Source: Nitrospira moscoviensis (lineage in GTDB: Bacteria; Nitrospirota; Nitrospiria; Nitrospirales; Nitrospiraceae). Taken from it: 64,000 bases of DNA. Below, one piece after another: positions 43,347 through 53,124 of the stretch (the stretch's first letter is position 1; the number at the start of each line of letters is the position of its first letter). The translations under genes and the position numbers were made by a program. The notes beneath the pieces were generated by a model, which was not told the DNA's origin, did not search any database, and saw nothing but the letters and a program-made list of their open reading frames with translations. The DNA is taken from the NCBI RefSeq assembly GCF_001273775.1, contig NZ_CP011801.1:744001-808000 (forward strand). The letters are read 5' to 3'.

Positions 43347-43955
43347 ATGATCGCGATCATCGACTACGGGATGGGCAATTTGCGCAGTGTCTCCAAAGCC
43401 TTCGAGGCGGTCGGGCATCAGGCCGTGGTGACGCGTGACGCGCGGGTCATCGGCAATGCGGGTCATGTCGTCCTACCGGGTGTCGGCGCGTTCGGCGACT
43501 GCATGGCGAACATCGAACAGTTTGGTTTGGTTGAACCGATCCGGGCGGCCGTCCAATCGGGCAAACCCTTTCTCGGGATCTGCCTGGGGCTGCAAGTCTT
43601 GTTCACCGAAAGCGAAGAGTTTGGCGTCCACAAGGGCCTCGATCTAATTTCTGGAACGGTGAAGCGATTCGGCATCGATCCTTCGTTGAAAGTCCCTCAT
43701 ATGGGATGGAACGAAGTCCGCTATGAGCGGAGGTGTCCGTTGTTTGACGGCATTGCCGACGGCGCCCATTGGTATTTTGTCCATTCGTATTATGTTCAGC
43801 CGACCGATCGCTCGCTGGCGGCCGCGACGACGACCTATGGAACGACGTTCGTGTCGGCCGTCTGGCGGGACAACGTCGTGGCGTGCCAGTTCCACCCGGA
43901 GAAGAGCCAGGCGGTGGGATTGCGATTGATCAAGAATTTCGGGGCCTGGAAGTGA
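43347..43955 (+). CDS. hisH: Imidazole glycerol phosphate synthase, glutaminase subunit
   Basis: A 202-aa class I glutamine amidotransferase. The nucleophile Cys is in GICLGLQVLF and the His/Glu pair in CQFHPEKSQ; VLPGVGAFGDCM provides the oxyanion region. It supplies ammonia to HisF. It normally follows hisB but is separated from it here by an accessory block. Its stop overlaps the next gene's GTG. Confidence 0.96.
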   Translation: MIAIIDYGMGNLRSVSKAFEAVGHQAVVTRDARVIGNAGHVVLPGVGAFGDCMANIEQFGLVEPIRAAVQSGKPFLGICLGLQVLFTESEEFGVHKGLDLISGTVKRFGIDPSLKVPHMGWNEVRYERRCPLFDGIADGAHWYFVHSYYVQPTDRSLAAATTTYGTTFVSAVWRDNVVACQFHPEKSQAVGLRLIKNFGAWK

Positions 43956-44686
43956 CCGGCGGCGTCATATATCGGGCGATAAGCTGGCTCGGCTGTTTCG
44001 CCGTCCTCGTTGGGATCGGAGCGGGGTGCAGCGGGTCGAAGGTCACGACGAGAGCGTCCGCCGAACTGCCCCGCTATACGATCAAGACAATCGCCGTCGT
44101 GCCGTTCAATTCGATCGCGACGCCGCAGGTTCAGGACCAGGGAGAATCCTACTTGTCGGCTCCGCCCAGTGTCCGGCGGTCCGATATTTCGGTGTCCGTC
44201 CCGTCGAATACCGAGCCGTTACGCCGGCAGACCGTGACCGTGCCGCCTTATGCGGCGGAGAAAATCACGCAGCTTTTCTGGGCCAAGCTTCAGAAGAAGG
44301 AGGGGTTGCGCGTGCTCGCAGGCGGCGAGGCTGCCAGGACGGTTGCCTCGGAAGCAACGACGCCTGAGTCAGTGGGCGCGGCGGCCGCCCAGCGATTGAA
44401 GGCCGATGCCGCGTTGATCGGCCAGGTGCGCGTCTATCAAGAGCGGGTTGGAAGCCGCTTGGGGGCAAGCCCGCCGGCGACGGTCGGGTTCGGAGTGAAG
44501 GTCGTCGCGGCGGACGGGCAAGTGCTCTGGGTCGGCAACTACTACGAACGTCAGCGGCCCATCACCGAAGATTTTATGGGCGCACTCCATCGCTGGGGCG
44601 CCTTCGTGGCGGCGGACGAGTTGGCGCAATATGGCGTCGATGAGCTGCTGAAGGAATTTCCGTTCGGAACGGAAGGAGCGCGGTAG
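43952..44686 (+). CDS. Lipoprotein embedded in the his operon
   Basis: A 244-aa protein starting at a GTG that overlaps the hisH stop. Its signal peptide (ISWLGCFAVLVGIGAGC) ends in a lipobox with Cys. The mature domain (TIKTIAVVPFNSIATPQ...KITQLFWAKLQKKEGLRVLAGGEAAR...AAQRLKADAALIGQVRVYQERVGSRLG) resembles outer-membrane-lipoprotein assembly families with a GNA1162/TolB-N-like fold. No role in histidine synthesis is apparent. It is 1 bp from hisA, so it is co-transcribed. Confidence 0.7.
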   Translation: MTGGVIYRAISWLGCFAVLVGIGAGCSGSKVTTRASAELPRYTIKTIAVVPFNSIATPQVQDQGESYLSAPPSVRRSDISVSVPSNTEPLRRQTVTVPPYAAEKITQLFWAKLQKKEGLRVLAGGEAARTVASEATTPESVGAAAAQRLKADAALIGQVRVYQERVGSRLGASPPATVGFGVKVVAADGQVLWVGNYYERQRPITEDFMGALHRWGAFVAADELAQYGVDELLKEFPFGTEGAR

Positions 44687-44687
44687 C

Positions 44688-45410
44688 GTGCTTGTGATCC
44701 CAGCCATCGATCTGAAGGACGGGCGCTGCGTCCGCCTGCGGCAAGGCGACATGGCGGCCGAGACGGTCTATTCCGACGATGTGCCGGCGGTCGCACGAAC
44801 GTGGCAGGAGCGCGGCGCCGCTCTCATCCATGTGGTGGACTTGAACGGGGCGGTGGAGGGCGAGCCGCGCAACCTGCCGCAGATCGAAGCCGTGATGAAC
44901 AGCGTGCGCGTCAAGGTGCAGGTGGGCGGAGGGATCAGAACGATCGGGACTGTTCGACGGTATCTCCATGCCGGCGTGTCGCGGGTGGTGCTCGGCACGG
45001 CGGCGCTGACGGATCGAGCGTTTCTGGAGCAAGCCTGCCGGGAATTCCCGGGCCGCATTCTGCTCGGCCTCGACGCGCGTGACGGCAAGGTGGCGGTGAA
45101 GGGCTGGACGGCGGTGTCGGAAACGAGAGCCATCGATTTTTTGAAGGAAGTGTCCGGGTTGGCGATCGGCGCGGTCATCTATACCGACATCGCGCGAGAC
45201 GGCATGCTGGGCGGACCGAATCTCCCGGCATTGCAAGAAGTCGTCGAACGTTCGCCTTTTCCGGTGATCGCATCCGGCGGGATCACCCGCGTCGAAGACG
45301 TGCTCGCCATACGCTCCCTGGGCCCTCGCATCGAAGGCGCCATCGTCGGCAAAGCGCTCTACGACGGCAAGCTGGACTATCGAGCGGCAGTCGAGGCCCT
45401 GAAGGTATGA
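44688..45410 (+). CDS. hisA: ProFAR isomerase HisA
   Basis: A 240-aa TIM-barrel isomerase of histidine synthesis with a GTG start. [18 protein letters not shown] carries the first catalytic Asp, VQVGGGIRT and [15 protein letters not shown] the phosphate-binding and second Asp regions. A histidine-specific HisA is likely as trpF signatures are absent. Confidence 0.95.
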   Translation: MLVIPAIDLKDGRCVRLRQGDMAAETVYSDDVPAVARTWQERGAALIHVVDLNGAVEGEPRNLPQIEAVMNSVRVKVQVGGGIRTIGTVRRYLHAGVSRVVLGTAALTDRAFLEQACREFPGRILLGLDARDGKVAVKGWTAVSETRAIDFLKEVSGLAIGAVIYTDIARDGMLGGPNLPALQEVVERSPFPVIASGGITRVEDVLAIRSLGPRIEGAIVGKALYDGKLDYRAAVEALKV

Positions 45411-45462
45411 GTGGAAGACCGGCTCCGCGTCACGCATCACTCGTCACACGTCACGGGGTACC

Positions 45463-46245
45463 ATGCTGACGAAACGCATCATCCCCTGCTTGGACGTCAA
45501 GGACGGCCGGGTCGTCAAAGGGGTCAGCTTCGTGAATCTGCGCGATGCCGGCGATCCGGTTGAAGTCGCGGCCGTCTATGACCGCGAAGGGGCGGACGAA
45601 CTGTGCTTCCTCGATATCACGGCCTCGCACGAGAACCGGAAGACGATCATCGATGTGGTGGAACAGACCGCCGCGCGCGTGTTCATGCCGGTGACGGTGG
45701 GCGGGGGCGTGCGGTCCCTCGATGACATCCGCGCGTTGCTCAATGCCGGCGCCGACAAGGTGAGCATCAACACCGCCGCCGTGCAGCGGCCCGAGTTCGT
45801 GAAGGAAGCGGCTCAGCGGTTCGGCACGCAGTGCATCGTCGTGGCGATCGATGCCAAACGGAGCGCGTCCCCCGGGCGATGGGAAGTGTTTACCCACGGC
45901 GGTCGGCGCGGCACGGGCCTGGACGCGATTGCCTGGGCCAAGCAGATGGAAGCGTACGGGGCGGGAGAAATTCTCCTGACCAGTATGGATCAAGACGGCC
46001 GGCAAAGCGGCTACGATTTGGGGCTTACGGCGGCGGTATCCGGGGCCGTCTCGGTGCCGGTCATTGCGAGCGGCGGAGCCGGGACGCTGGAACATCTGTA
46101 TGACGGGTTTGCCACGGGAAGGGCGGATGCCGTCTTGGCCGCCTCGATTTTCCACTTTCGCACCTATACGATTCCTCAGGCCAAGGCCTATCTCCGCGAG
46201 CGAGGCATTCCCGTCCGGCTGGAATCGACAGCAGCGGCGGCGTGA
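45463..46245 (+). CDS. hisF: Imidazole glycerol phosphate synthase, cyclase subunit
   Basis: A 260-aa TIM-barrel cyclase. [16 protein letters not shown] contains the catalytic Asp11, [12 protein letters not shown] and [15 protein letters not shown] the second Asp and phosphate sites. It forms the synthase with HisH. The 52-bp gap after hisA contains a short direct-repeat cluster of CGTCAC units (45428-45456). Confidence 0.96.
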   Translation: MLTKRIIPCLDVKDGRVVKGVSFVNLRDAGDPVEVAAVYDREGADELCFLDITASHENRKTIIDVVEQTAARVFMPVTVGGGVRSLDDIRALLNAGADKVSINTAAVQRPEFVKEAAQRFGTQCIVVAIDAKRSASPGRWEVFTHGGRRGTGLDAIAWAKQMEAYGAGEILLTSMDQDGRQSGYDLGLTAAVSGAVSVPVIASGGAGTLEHLYDGFATGRADAVLAASIFHFRTYTIPQAKAYLRERGIPVRLESTAAAA

Positions 46246-46249
46246 TTCG

Positions 46250-46942
46250 ATGGGCGAAACGATGGGCAACGGATTGAAGTTCGACGCGCAGGGGCTGCTC
46301 CCGGCCGTGGTGCAGGATTGGCTGGACGGAACGGTCCTCATGGTGGGCTACATGAACGAGGAAGCTCTCGCCAAGACGCGGACGACCAAGTCCGTTCACT
46401 TTTGGAGCCGCTCCCGGCAGACGCTGTGGGAAAAAGGCGAGACCTCGGGTCACAAGCTGCACGTCAAGGAACTGTTCGTGGATTGCGATCGCGACACGAT
46501 TCTCGTCAAAGCGCAGCCCGTGGGACCCACCTGCCACACCGGAGCACGCGCCTGTTTTTTTTCGAAAGTGGACGGGCCGGGGGAGGCCGAACGAGAGAAG
46601 ACCGACGAAGCGTGGGGCGGCATCCTGGAAGCCGTGCTCCGGACGATTCACCGGCGGCGCGCGCAGCCGCAAGCCGGTTCCTACACCGCCAAGCTTTTCG
46701 AAGGCGGCCACGACAAAATCCTGAAAAAAGTAGCGGAAGAAGCCGGTGAAGTCCTGCTGGCGTCCAAGGGCGGCAAGAAGGACGAGATCGTGTACGAAGT
46801 CGCCGATTTGTTGTTCCACACCCTCATGGTTTTGGGCTATCACGACGTGCCGTTGCGGGACGTCTACGAGGAATTGGGCAAGCGGTTCGGCAAGGCGGGG
46901 CTCAGAACGGACAAGGGTGAAGTGAACAGGAGGACGCCGTGA
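46250..46942 (+). CDS. hisI: Bifunctional PRA-CH/PRA-PH, HisIE
   Basis: A 230-aa fusion. The N-terminal cyclohydrolase (residues about 1-115) shows MVGYMNEEALAKT, HFWSRSRQTLWEKGETSGH and VDCDRDTILVKA with zinc-ligand Cys in GPTCHTGARACF; the C-terminal pyrophosphohydrolase (about 125-220) shows KILKKVAEEAGEVLLASK and DLLFHTLMVL. It performs the second and third steps of histidine synthesis. The stop overlaps the HIT gene. Confidence 0.95.
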   Translation: MGETMGNGLKFDAQGLLPAVVQDWLDGTVLMVGYMNEEALAKTRTTKSVHFWSRSRQTLWEKGETSGHKLHVKELFVDCDRDTILVKAQPVGPTCHTGARACFFSKVDGPGEAEREKTDEAWGGILEAVLRTIHRRRAQPQAGSYTAKLFEGGHDKILKKVAEEAGEVLLASKGGKKDEIVYEVADLLFHTLMVLGYHDVPLRDVYEELGKRFGKAGLRTDKGEVNRRTP

Positions 46943-47283
46943 ACGACTGTATCTTCTGCCGCATCGTGCAGGGCCATATCCCGGCGAAGGTCATCTATCA
47001 GGACGAGCACACCCTCGCGTTCGACGATATTAACCCCCAGGCGCCGGTCCATTCGTTGATTATTCCGAAGCGGCATGTCGATTCGGTCCATGAGCTCCAA
47101 GAGTCCGATCAGGCTTTGCTGGGGCGCTTATTGCTGACCTGCAACCGGGTAGCCCGGGACAAGGGGCTTTCCGAGCGAGGCTTCCGCCTGGTGGCGAACA
47201 CCGGTCGCGACGGAGGGCAGACGGTGGCGCACCTCCATTTTCATGTGTTGGGGGGGCGGCATCTTGGCTGGCCGCCCGGCTAG
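46939..47283 (+). CDS. HIT-family protein (HinT-like)
   Basis: A 114-aa histidine-triad protein, likely a purine nucleoside phosphoramidase. CIFCRIVQGHIPAKVIYQDEHTLAFDDINPQAPVH is the HinT N-terminus with a CxxC pair, and HLHFHVLGG is the triad. The GTG at 46939 overlaps the hisIE stop, making this the distal gene of the his operon. A second, divergent HIT gene is at 9903. Confidence 0.93.
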   Translation: MNDCIFCRIVQGHIPAKVIYQDEHTLAFDDINPQAPVHSLIIPKRHVDSVHELQESDQALLGRLLLTCNRVARDKGLSERGFRLVANTGRDGGQTVAHLHFHVLGGRHLGWPPG

Positions 47284-47322
47284 CGATGGTCGTGTGATCC
47301 CGGCTAAGGGATTCCCTCGTGT

Positions 47323-47352
47323 TTGACAGGCTTCGAAAAGGTCTGTTACCCT
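47323..47352 (+). promoter_or_regulatory. Sigma-70 promoter for dnaG-rpoD
   Basis: TTGACA (47323-47328) and TACCCT (47347-47352) with an 18-bp spacer, in the 146-bp gap upstream of dnaG. The -35 is perfect and the -10 matches moderately. Confidence 0.6.
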
Positions 47353-47429
47353 GAACGGTCAATTTTCCCAATACTTAGCAACCGACCCGCCCGGTCGTGT
47401 TCGGTGGGTATACAGGAGCTACGACTCTC

Positions 47430-49250
47430 GTGGGCCGAGGCTTGATTGCGGACGATATCATCAGCCAGATTAGAGACCGGGTTGATATCGCCGATATCGT
47501 CGGGCACCACGTCGCCTTAACCAAGGCCGGGCAGAATCTCAAGGGCTTGTGCCCCTTCCACCACGAAAAAAGTCCCTCCTTTACGGTCAGTCCCTCGCGG
47601 CAGATTTTTCACTGTTTCGGGTGCGGCGCAGGCGGCAACGTGTTCACCTTCCTGACCCGCATCACCGGCGCCAGTTTTCCTGAAGTGGTTCGAGACCTCG
47701 GCCGGAAGGTCGGTGTCGAAGTCCCGGAGTCCTCGACCCATGCCAAACAGTCGGCGCATGCGAATCGGCTGGAACAGCTGAATCAGGCGGCCGCGGCCTG
47801 GTTTCAGCGGAATCTTCTGGACGACCGTGCCGGGGGCGGGGCCCGTGACTATTTGGCCGGCCGCGGGATTGAACCGGAGACCATCAGTCGGTTCGGGATC
47901 GGCGTTGCGCCCGCCGAATGGGATGCGTTGCTCAAGGCGCTTACCCAGCAGGGGTTCACGCAGCAGGAACTGCTCGTCGCCGGCCTGATTACCGCCCGGG
48001 AAAGCGGCAGCGGCTATTTCGACAAATTCCGCGGCCGCGTCATGTTTACGATCACGGATCTTCGCAAACGTGTGGTCGGCTTCGGCGGCCGAGTGCTCGG
48101 TGACGGTCTGCCCAAATATCTCAATTCGCCGGACACGCCATTGTTTAAGAAAGGCCAAACGTTGTTCGCCTTCGATCAGGCCCGGGAAGCGATCGGCCGA
48201 ACCAAAACCGTGGTCGTGGTCGAAGGTTATTTCGACGCGATCGCCCTCCATCAGGCCGGATTGACTCATACGGTGGCGACCCTCGGGACGGCGCTGACGC
48301 CCGAACACATCCATACGATCCGGCGCTTCGCCAGTCACGTCGTCCTCTTGTTCGATCCCGATGCGGCGGGTGTCCGCGCGGCCCTGAGAGGACTGGATTT
48401 GTTCGTGAACAGCGGGCTCGGCGTGAAGGTGATCACGCTGCCGGCGGGGGACGACCCCGATACGTTCATCCGAAAAGCGGGGCCGGAGGCCTTCGCCGGT
48501 CTGGAAGCGGGTGCGCCCAGTTTGCTGGACTACGCCCTCGAGCACAGTGTGAAGCAGGCGGCGGCCGGTTCGTTGGAAGGGCGCATCCGGAGCGTGGACG
48601 AGATCTTGCGCATCCTGCAAAAAAGCGAACATCCGATCGAACGCGAAGAGCGGCTCCGTGTCGTGGCGGAGCGGCTCGGCATCAGCCAGCAGCGGCTGAT
48701 CGAGCGGTATCCGGCCCTGCTGTCCGGAACGAAGCGGGACAGCGGCCACCAGCCTGTCGCGCCGCGTCCTCCCGCGGCTGTGCCGCTTTTCAAGGGATCG
48801 CCCGAGGAACGGGATTTGGCGCTGTTGCTGCTCCAGGGCAAACTCACGGCGGCCGATGTGCGCCGGCTGCGTCCCGATGCCTTTACCGTGGCGGCCTGCC
48901 GGAAATTGGTCGAACTGGCGCTCGCCAATGTGGAGCGGGACGGACGCGTCGGCGTCCGGGCGCTGCTCGATGTCGCGGTCGACGATCCGGACTGCGGCGC
49001 CCTCGCGACCGAGCTGTCGCTGCGCGAGGAACATTTCGACGATGTCGCCGCGCATATCAAGGCCTGCTTCGACCGTCTCGATCTGAAGGGGGCGGAGCAG
49101 GTGCTGCGCGAGCTGATCGCCCGGCTCAAAGTCGCCGAACGCGAGGGACGTTGGGACGACGCGCGCCAGCTCAACGTCCAAGTGAACGAATTGCGGATGC
49201 GGAAAGCCGGCACGCCGACCGCCGGTGTCGTTTCATTGGTGAAGGAGTAG
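47430..49250 (+). CDS. dnaG: DNA primase
   Basis: A 606-aa replication primase. The N-terminal zinc-binding domain is [16 protein letters not shown]...[10 protein letters not shown]; the TOPRIM core contains [11 protein letters not shown] and [13 protein letters not shown] with catalytic Glu and DxD-like acids; the C-terminal helicase-binding domain is helical. The start is uncertain: GTG 47430 follows GGAGCT, and in-frame TTG and upstream codons exist. It precedes rpoD by 2 bp, the classic dnaG-rpoD pair. Confidence 0.95.
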   Translation: MGRGLIADDIISQIRDRVDIADIVGHHVALTKAGQNLKGLCPFHHEKSPSFTVSPSRQIFHCFGCGAGGNVFTFLTRITGASFPEVVRDLGRKVGVEVPESSTHAKQSAHANRLEQLNQAAAAWFQRNLLDDRAGGGARDYLAGRGIEPETISRFGIGVAPAEWDALLKALTQQGFTQQELLVAGLITARESGSGYFDKFRGRVMFTITDLRKRVVGFGGRVLGDGLPKYLNSPDTPLFKKGQTLFAFDQAREAIGRTKTVVVVEGYFDAIALHQAGLTHTVATLGTALTPEHIHTIRRFASHVVLLFDPDAAGVRAALRGLDLFVNSGLGVKVITLPAGDDPDTFIRKAGPEAFAGLEAGAPSLLDYALEHSVKQAAAGSLEGRIRSVDEILRILQKSEHPIEREERLRVVAERLGISQQRLIERYPALLSGTKRDSGHQPVAPRPPAAVPLFKGSPEERDLALLLLQGKLTAADVRRLRPDAFTVAACRKLVELALANVERDGRVGVRALLDVAVDDPDCGALATELSLREEHFDDVAAHIKACFDRLDLKGAEQVLRELIARLKVAEREGRWDDARQLNVQVNELRMRKAGTPTAGVVSLVKE

Positions 49251-49252
49251 TT

Positions 49253-51070
49253 ATGCCGAAACAAGAGTTGCTCGGTGAGGTGAAGAAGCTGATTTCGATC
49301 GGGAAGGAAAAGGGATTCCTGACCTATGACGAGTTGAACAACACCTTGCCGGCGGAAGTGGTGTCCTCGGACCAGTTCGGCAGCATCATGACGATGTTCG
49401 GAGAAATGGACATCGAAATCGTGGATGCGCCGGACGGCGAGCGGACGTCCAAGCGGTCCGAGAACGGCGATGCCGGCGACGACGGCGACGAGGCCGACGT
49501 CGACGCCGACGACGAGAATGAAAAGGCCATCGATCTGACCCCCGGCGCACTGAGCCGCACCGACGATCCGGTCCGCCTGTATCTCAAAGAAATGGGCAGC
49601 GTCGCGCTGCTGAGCCGCGAAGGCGAGATCGAAATCGCCAAGCGGATCGAAGAAGGCAAGAAGGACATCGCCGCCGTCATCTATAGCATGCCGATGACGA
49701 TCGAGTTCGTCCTGGCGCTCCGCGACCAATTGAAAAATCAGAAGATCGACGTCCGTGAAATCGTGCCGGTGCAGGAGACGGAGGAGGACTTCGAGGAGGA
49801 TCAGCAGCCGGTCGAGCGCGACTATGAAGAGCTGCGCGTCAAGACGCTCGACGCGCTCAACGCCGTCCGCAAAGTGTCGCTGGCGCTCAAAGCGTTGGCC
49901 GAGAAGGGCAAGCATGTCGGCAGCGACCCGGTAAAGCAGAAGAAGTTCAAGAAGCAGTTCGAACTCGTCCGCCAGCAGGTCGTGGACAAGATCGAATCGG
50001 TGAATCTGCACGGCGTACTCAAAGACCGGATGGTGCAGCGGGTCCGCGATCTGAACGTCCAGATCCGGGCGGCCGAACGCGAAGTGATCAGCTGCCAGCG
50101 GAAGATCGGGGTGCCGGGCGAGGCGGGCGCCGAGTTGCTCAAAAAAATGTGCCGGACGCGGCAGGATTTTTTGGCCGTCAAGCGCAAGACCGGCGTCTCC
50201 GAAGAGGCTCTGCAGGAAATCAAAAAGGTCTATCTGGCCGCCAAGGCGAAGATCCGCCAGCTGGAGACCGAGGAAGCGCTCGTCCCGGCGGAGGAGATCA
50301 AGGATGCCGTCAAGCATCTCGACGTGGCCGAGGAAAAGGTCAAGCGCGGCAAGGCTGAGCTGGTCGAGGCGAACTTGCGCCTCGTCGTCAGCATCGCCAA
50401 AAAATATACGAACCGCGGGCTCCAGTTTCTCGATTTGATCCAGGAAGGCAACATCGGCTTGATGAAGGCCGTCGACAAGTTCGAGTACAAGCGCGGGTAT
50501 AAATTCAGCACGTACGCCACCTGGTGGATCCGCCAAGCCATCACCCGGGCGATCGCCGACCAGGCGCGGACGATCCGCATCCCGGTCCATATGATCGAAA
50601 CCATCAACAAGTTGATCAGGACGTCCCGGCATTTGGTGCAGAAGCTCGGCCGCGAGCCGCTGCCGGAGGAAATCGCCGAGCGGATGGATCTGCCGTTGGA
50701 CAAAGTCCGGAAGATTCTGAAGATCGCCCGCGAGCCGATCTCGCTCGAAACGCCGATCGGCGAGGAGGAAGACAGCCACCTGGGCGACTTCATCGAAGAC
50801 AAGAAGGCCATTTCTCCGCTGGAGGCCGCGATCCGGTACGATTTGCAGCGGCAGATCAACAGCGCGTTGGAGACGCTCACGCCGCGCGAAGAAAAAGTCC
50901 TCCGCAAACGGTTCGGCATCGGCGAGGCCACGGACCATACGCTGGAGGAAGTCGGCCAGGACTTCGAGGTCACCCGCGAACGCATCCGGCAGATCGAAGC
51001 GAAAGCCCTGCGGAAATTACGGCATCCGAGCCGCAGTAAGAAGCTGAGAAGTTTCGTCGAGAGCCTCTAG
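49253..51070 (+). CDS. rpoD: Primary sigma factor RpoD (sigma-70)
   Basis: A 605-aa housekeeping sigma factor. Region 1.1 opens the protein ([24 protein letters not shown]), an Asp/Glu-rich linker follows (about 65-95), region 1.2 is [22 protein letters not shown], a non-conserved insert spans about 115-340, region 2 is [19 protein letters not shown], and region 4.2 is [27 protein letters not shown]. It recognises the TTGACA/TATAAT-type promoters seen elsewhere in this window. Confidence 0.97.
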   Translation: MPKQELLGEVKKLISIGKEKGFLTYDELNNTLPAEVVSSDQFGSIMTMFGEMDIEIVDAPDGERTSKRSENGDAGDDGDEADVDADDENEKAIDLTPGALSRTDDPVRLYLKEMGSVALLSREGEIEIAKRIEEGKKDIAAVIYSMPMTIEFVLALRDQLKNQKIDVREIVPVQETEEDFEEDQQPVERDYEELRVKTLDALNAVRKVSLALKALAEKGKHVGSDPVKQKKFKKQFELVRQQVVDKIESVNLHGVLKDRMVQRVRDLNVQIRAAEREVISCQRKIGVPGEAGAELLKKMCRTRQDFLAVKRKTGVSEEALQEIKKVYLAAKAKIRQLETEEALVPAEEIKDAVKHLDVAEEKVKRGKAELVEANLRLVVSIAKKYTNRGLQFLDLIQEGNIGLMKAVDKFEYKRGYKFSTYATWWIRQAITRAIADQARTIRIPVHMIETINKLIRTSRHLVQKLGREPLPEEIAERMDLPLDKVRKILKIAREPISLETPIGEEEDSHLGDFIEDKKAISPLEAAIRYDLQRQINSALETLTPREEKVLRKRFGIGEATDHTLEEVGQDFEVTRERIRQIEAKALRKLRHPSRSKKLRSFVESL

Positions 51071-51139
51071 CGGGCGGGTTTGACTCACGTGGCCGCGCGA
51101 CCTAGAATCGACGACAGCGCAGGCCGAACTTCGCTGACC

Positions 51140-51216
51140 GGGCCCATAGCTCAGGTGGTTAGAGCGGCTGACTCATAATCAGCTGGTCCTAGGTTCAAGT
51201 CCTAGTGGGCCCACCA
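51140..51216 (+). tRNA. tRNA with CAU anticodon (probably tRNA-Ile2)
   Basis: 77 nt with encoded CCA. The acceptor stem GGGCCCA/TGGGCCC pairs over 7 bp, the anticodon stem GCTGA/TCAGC encloses CTCATAA, and the T-arm is CTAGG-TTCAAGT-CCTAG. The GGGCCCATAGCTCAG start resembles isoleucine tRNAs, so this is probably the lysidine-modified tRNA-Ile2 reading AUA. An elongator tRNA-Met cannot be excluded. Confidence 0.85.
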
Positions 51217-51266
51217 GGCGGGAACGTCTCGTCTCGGGAACGGGTTGCCGTCGTAGAAAGAGTCCG

Positions 51267-52040
51267 TTGAACCAGAAGCTCACACCCCTAGTCGCATTGC
51301 AGAAGGTGGACCTCCGGATCATGGAGGTCACCGACCTCCGCCGCAGGATCCCCGACCGCCTGCAGGCCGCCGAAGCCCCGTTGCGCGAAGCCGCGCAGGC
51401 CTTGCAGCAATCCACCGCCCAGATGGACGCGCTGGTCAAAGAGCGGCGCTCGCATGAAAAGGATCTGGACGCGCACGAGGCGCAGACGGAAAAGATGCGG
51501 TCGCGGCTCTCCGAGCTCAAGACGAACAAGGAATACCAAGCCCATCTGTTTGAAATCGAATTGGCCAACAAGAAGCGCGGCGATTTCGAGGAAAAGATCC
51601 TCGTCTGCATGGAGCAGATCGACCAGCTGCAACGCCGTGTGAAAGAGATGCAGGAACAGGTGAAGGCGCTGGAAGCGGCGTTCGCGCGGGAAAAGACGGC
51701 GCTCGAAGAACAGGACCGGGCGCTGGCCGAGGAGCTGGCGGGATTGGAGGCGCAGCAGCGGGAAGCCGCCGCCGGCGTCGAGAAGCCTCTGCTGGAGCGG
51801 TACAACCAGATCAAGGCGGCGAGAAAGGACCAGGCCCTCGCGGCGGTGCGCGACGGCATCTGCGCCGGCTGCCGCCTGCAGATCCCGCCCCAACTGATCG
51901 CCCAGGTGAAACGATCCGAGGATCTGCACGTGTGTCCCTATTGCCGGCGGATGCTCTATTGGGAAGGAGAGCCGGTGACGGGAGGCGGGCCGAGTGCGGG
52001 CGGCAGACCGGCCGATCTGGAGATGGGAGAGTCGGTCTAA
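51267..52040 (+). CDS. Coiled-coil protein with C4 zinc ribbon
   Basis: A 257-aa protein with a TTG start. Residues about 15-190 form a long antiparallel coiled coil (NKEYQAHLFEIELANKKRGDFEEKIL is the conserved turn), followed by a zinc ribbon with ICAGCRLQIPPQ and HVCPYCRRMLYW (CxxC pairs near residues 203 and 225). Matches the YbgI/CT398-type family often near RNA polymerase or RNase H genes. Proposed nucleic-acid binding is from the family, not shown here. Confidence 0.85.
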   Translation: MNQKLTPLVALQKVDLRIMEVTDLRRRIPDRLQAAEAPLREAAQALQQSTAQMDALVKERRSHEKDLDAHEAQTEKMRSRLSELKTNKEYQAHLFEIELANKKRGDFEEKILVCMEQIDQLQRRVKEMQEQVKALEAAFAREKTALEEQDRALAEELAGLEAQQREAAAGVEKPLLERYNQIKAARKDQALAAVRDGICAGCRLQIPPQLIAQVKRSEDLHVCPYCRRMLYWEGEPVTGGGPSAGGRPADLEMGESV

Positions 52041-52053
52041 GGAGGGAGGGCTC

Positions 52054-53106
52054 ATGGTGAGATGGATAAAGCCGGGCATTTGTTGCGCAGTCGCCTGCGG
52101 GCTGCTGAGCATGTCGCCGATGGTTCATGCGGACGACGGCATGAACGGCATGGTGGTAGTGGAGGGAATCTCCGTGCCGGACATCGCACCCTTGCCCGCG
52201 TATGTTCCGACTCCACCCACGAATCTGAGTTACGTCCAGAAGGTCGAACTGGGAAAACAACTGTACTTCGACACGAGATTATCGAAGAACAATTCCGTGT
52301 CATGCGCCTTCTGTCACAACCCCGGCACCGGGTTCGCGGATGCGCGCCAGTTCTCGATCGGGGCGTTCGGCACGGCCGGCGGGCGGCAGGCGCCGACCGT
52401 CTACAACACCGGCTTTCTGCCGTTGCAGTTCTGGGACGGCCGCGCCGGGTCGTTGGAAGAGCAGGCCATCGGTCCCATCCACAATCCGATCGAGATGGCG
52501 GAGACACACGAGACGGTCGTGCCGAAGATCGCCAAGATTCCCGGCTATCAAAAACAATTCCAATTGGTCTTCGGCGGCGGCGCGAGCCTGCAACATATCG
52601 CGGAAGCGATCGCGGCCTTCGAGCGGACGATCGTGTCGCAGAACAGCGCCTTCGACAAGTACGTGCTCGGCGATCAGAAGGCCATGGACGAGGCGGCCGT
52701 GCGCGGCATGGCGCTCTTCAAAGGCAAGGCCCGCTGTATCCTCTGCCATAACGGGCCGAACTTCACCGACAACCAATTCCATAACCTCGGTGTGCCCCAG
52801 GCGGGGCCGCTCAAGGAGGACTTGGGTCGCTTCTTGGTGTCCCGCCGAGAGCACGATAAGGGCGCGTTCAAAACACCGACACTCCGCAGCATTGTCGAAA
52901 CGGCGCCCTACATGCACGACGGCGTGTTCAAGACGCTGGAAGAGGTCATCGAATTCAAGAACACCGGCGGGCGTGCCAATCCGAATCTCAGCCCGCTGAT
53001 GAAGCCGCTCAATCTGACGGCGGAGGAAAAGGCGGATCTCATCGCGTTCTTGAGGGCCCTGACCGGCGAGCCGCTAAAAATCACGATGCCGAAGCTGCCC
53101 AAATAG
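52054..53106 (+). CDS. Di-haem cytochrome c peroxidase (CcpA/MauG family)
   Basis: A 350-aa periplasmic enzyme with a signal peptide (about 1-24). Two haem c sites are visible: CAFCH near residue 85 and CILCH near residue 229. Conserved family stretches are ELGKQLYFDTRLSKNNSVSC, APTVYN and FKTPTLRSIVETAPYMHDGVFKTLEEV, the last with the distal-haem Met/His region. It would reduce peroxide using cytochrome electrons. ATG at 52054 follows GGAGGGAGG. Confidence 0.93.
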   Translation: MVRWIKPGICCAVACGLLSMSPMVHADDGMNGMVVVEGISVPDIAPLPAYVPTPPTNLSYVQKVELGKQLYFDTRLSKNNSVSCAFCHNPGTGFADARQFSIGAFGTAGGRQAPTVYNTGFLPLQFWDGRAGSLEEQAIGPIHNPIEMAETHETVVPKIAKIPGYQKQFQLVFGGGASLQHIAEAIAAFERTIVSQNSAFDKYVLGDQKAMDEAAVRGMALFKGKARCILCHNGPNFTDNQFHNLGVPQAGPLKEDLGRFLVSRREHDKGAFKTPTLRSIVETAPYMHDGVFKTLEEVIEFKNTGGRANPNLSPLMKPLNLTAEEKADLIAFLRALTGEPLKITMPKLPK

Positions 53107-53124
53107 CGTACGGCGGATAGGCCC

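Noticed and set aside
43769..43951. Upstream extension of the his-operon lipoprotein gene
   Set aside because: It would overlap most of the hisH 3' end; the GTG at 43952 gives a proper lipoprotein signal peptide.
45421..45456. CGTCAC repeat cluster between hisA and hisF, and a 14-nt match of its flank to the hisB-tail remnant
   Set aside because: The repeat is too short and irregular to call a CRISPR or attachment site, and the match (GTGGAAGACCGGCT) is within what chance allows in GC-rich DNA.
48530..50938. 802-codon minus-strand open frame opposite dnaG and rpoD
   Set aside because: It is the antisense of two certain genes; its composition (repeated Arg, Leu, Asp runs) is what high-GC coding DNA gives on the opposite strand.
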